From assembly GCF_910596095.1 (NCBI RefSeq), contig NC_056554.1, forward strand, positions 2,480,001 through 2,544,000: DNA of 64,000 bases. Reading direction: 5' to 3'. The notes beneath the pieces are model-generated. The model was not told where the DNA came from, ran no database searches, and saw nothing but the letters and a program-made list of their open reading frames with translations. The stretch comes from Thunnus maccoyii. Its lineage: Eukaryota; Chordata; Actinopteri; Scombriformes; Scombridae. The first letter of the stretch is position 1, and each line of letters begins with the position of its first letter. Positions 62,966 through 64,000 of this stretch are shown piece by piece. The position numbers and the translations under genes were made by a program.

Positions 62966-63165
62966 TTAAAGGTGTAGTTCAACATTTTGGGAAGTGTGCT
63001 TAGTAAACTTTCTTTCTGAGAATAAGATGAGAAGATAAATCTCATGTCTGTGTGTTGGGTACAGAGCTGGAATCAGGGTGTGGTTAGCCTAGCTTAGCAT
63101 GAAGACTGGAAAGGTGAAGAGAAAGCAAATAAACACATTTCCTACAATCCTGAACTATTCTTTAA
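62966..63165. mobile_element. Compact 200-bp copy of the TTTAAAGGAATAGTT inverted-repeat family
   Basis: Begins TTAAAGGTGTAGTTCAACATTTTGGG and ends CCTGAACTATTCTTTAA, so both termini are present but the centre after GCCTAGCTTAGCATGAAGACTGG is lost. This gives the clearest view of the family's ends. Confidence 0.75.
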
Positions 63166-63689
63166 GCTGTAGGGAAAGTCTGATAATGTGTGTAAAATGT
63201 TTTACAAATGCATTTATCCAGTGATTTAGTGGTAAGTAAAAAGTGCCATCTTTTCTTTTTTTTGCTTTTTACAGATTTTCATTAAAAGATTTAGCCAAAT
63301 TAAAAAAAAAAAAATCCACAATTTATGGTAAATGAGGAGGTAATGACAGCTTGCAGTATTCTTTAATAATGGAAGGTGATGAGAAAAATGCAAAAGAGCT
63401 GCTGAATAACCTGCAGAATCTCTTGAGGCAACCAGGAAAAGAATATTCTATTATTTATAGATCTGTATTGATTTATTATGTAGAAGTTTTCTGAAAATCA
63501 AATTAAAGATTCCAGATACCTTTTTTTTTTTTTTTTTTAAAGGGATGTTAACAACATAAGGCCTAATATATAGTTTTTTTAAGCGATCCATTTTTATTTT
63601 TAAGTTTCTATCCTTACAAAATTACTTTCAGTCAACATTTTTACTCCAATTTTATCTTTTAATACATTTTTTTGGCATTTTATTCCTTA

Positions 63690-63840
63690 ATAGATAGCCG
63701 ACAGTAGACAGATGGCAGGAAATTTGGGGAAGGAGAGATGGGGAATGACAGGCAGCAAAGGTCCCCAGCTGGACACAAACGGGAGACGTTCAGATGCACA
63801 CTTGCCACCATAACTACTACGTACTAAGGCGCCTCTCAAT
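63690..63840 (-). repeat. tRNA-derived SINE, minus strand, degenerate
   Basis: The plus strand reads GGGGAATGACAGGCAGCAAAGGTCCCCAGCTGG then a decayed head up to AAGGCGCC; reversed, this is head, B-box remnant, then CCAGCTGGGGACCTTTGCTG body, a common fish SINE-like unit related to the head at 43434. Confidence 0.5.
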
Positions 63841-64000
63841 CCCTTTTATCATTATATTTACTCCTAGGTTAAATTAACAGATTAGACCAGCTTAGAAAAG
63901 GTGGAAAAAATGATTAATTGTCATCGACTGTATCCCTGCATACATGTATTTCTGGACTATCCTACAATTTGCATCTTTGTGATAACAAGGCTTGTTGAGA

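Larger units (their letters stand above)
62390..64000 (+). other. rap1gds1 intron 5, truncated by the window edge
   Basis: Starts with the GTAATG donor. Contains a compact inverted-repeat element, poly-T/A tracts (63302-63314, 63522-63539) and a minus-strand SINE. No further rap1gds1 exon (next expected to begin near SLQAQLIN) was found. Confidence 0.7.

Noticed and set aside
1-64000. CRISPR arrays, prophage, integrons or a bacterial-type system
   Set aside because: Spliced vertebrate genes and fish repeats fill the window; the regular repeats seen are microsatellites or a three-unit array without spacer structure.

Overview
This window is nuclear DNA from a vertebrate, almost certainly a ray-finned (teleost) fish. 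It is AT-rich, its genes are split by GT/AG introns, and its introns and spacers are full of decayed Tc1-like transposons, small inverted-repeat elements, L2/CR1-type LINE tails and tRNA-headed SINE fragments of kinds common in teleosts. There is no prokaryotic content: no operons, CRISPR arrays or rRNA, and no intact tRNA gene that I can support. Placement among spiny-rayed fishes is inference from repeat types only.

Four protein-coding genes can be rebuilt exon by exon with consistent reading phase. (1) trmt10a, + strand, 3931-8835, 7 coding exons, 316 codons: a tRNA m1G9 methyltransferase of the SPOUT/Trm10 family. (2) spata6l, + strand, 10140-20387, 12 predicted coding exons, 387 codons: a SPATA6-family protein. 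(3) slc1a1, - strand, 26775-42185, 12 coding exons, 525 codons: the neuronal/epithelial glutamate-cysteine transporter EAAT3. (4) the 5' part of rap1gds1, + strand, from 50840 and running past the right edge: the armadillo-repeat GTPase chaperone SmgGDS, with the first 169 codons present.

Layout: 1-3930 is spacer with the trmt10a promoter at its right end. trmt10a and spata6l lie head to tail, 1.3 kb apart. spata6l and slc1a1 converge tail to tail across 6.4 kb of repeat-rich spacer. slc1a1 and rap1gds1 diverge across 8.7 kb that is the most repeat-dense part of the window (hAT-like pieces, a tandem pair of an unclassified element, LINE tails, a GA microsatellite, an internally deleted Tc1 with both inverted ends, and a 3 x 228 bp tandem array close to the rap1gds1 promoter). 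The rest is rap1gds1 introns.

The four genes share no pathway. Their grouping is mainly of evolutionary interest: in human, TRMT10A and RAP1GDS1 lie on 4q, while SPATA6L and SLC1A1 are neighbours on 9p, so this locus interleaves two human blocks. I found no convincing new biological system. The most informative observations are a LINE insertion dated by its 10-bp target duplication inside a mobile element in spata6l, an X-box-like RFX site in the spata6l promoter, the frame-neutral 147-bp rap1gds1 exon that matches the known SmgGDS-607/558 switch, and a fold-back Tc1 rearrangement.
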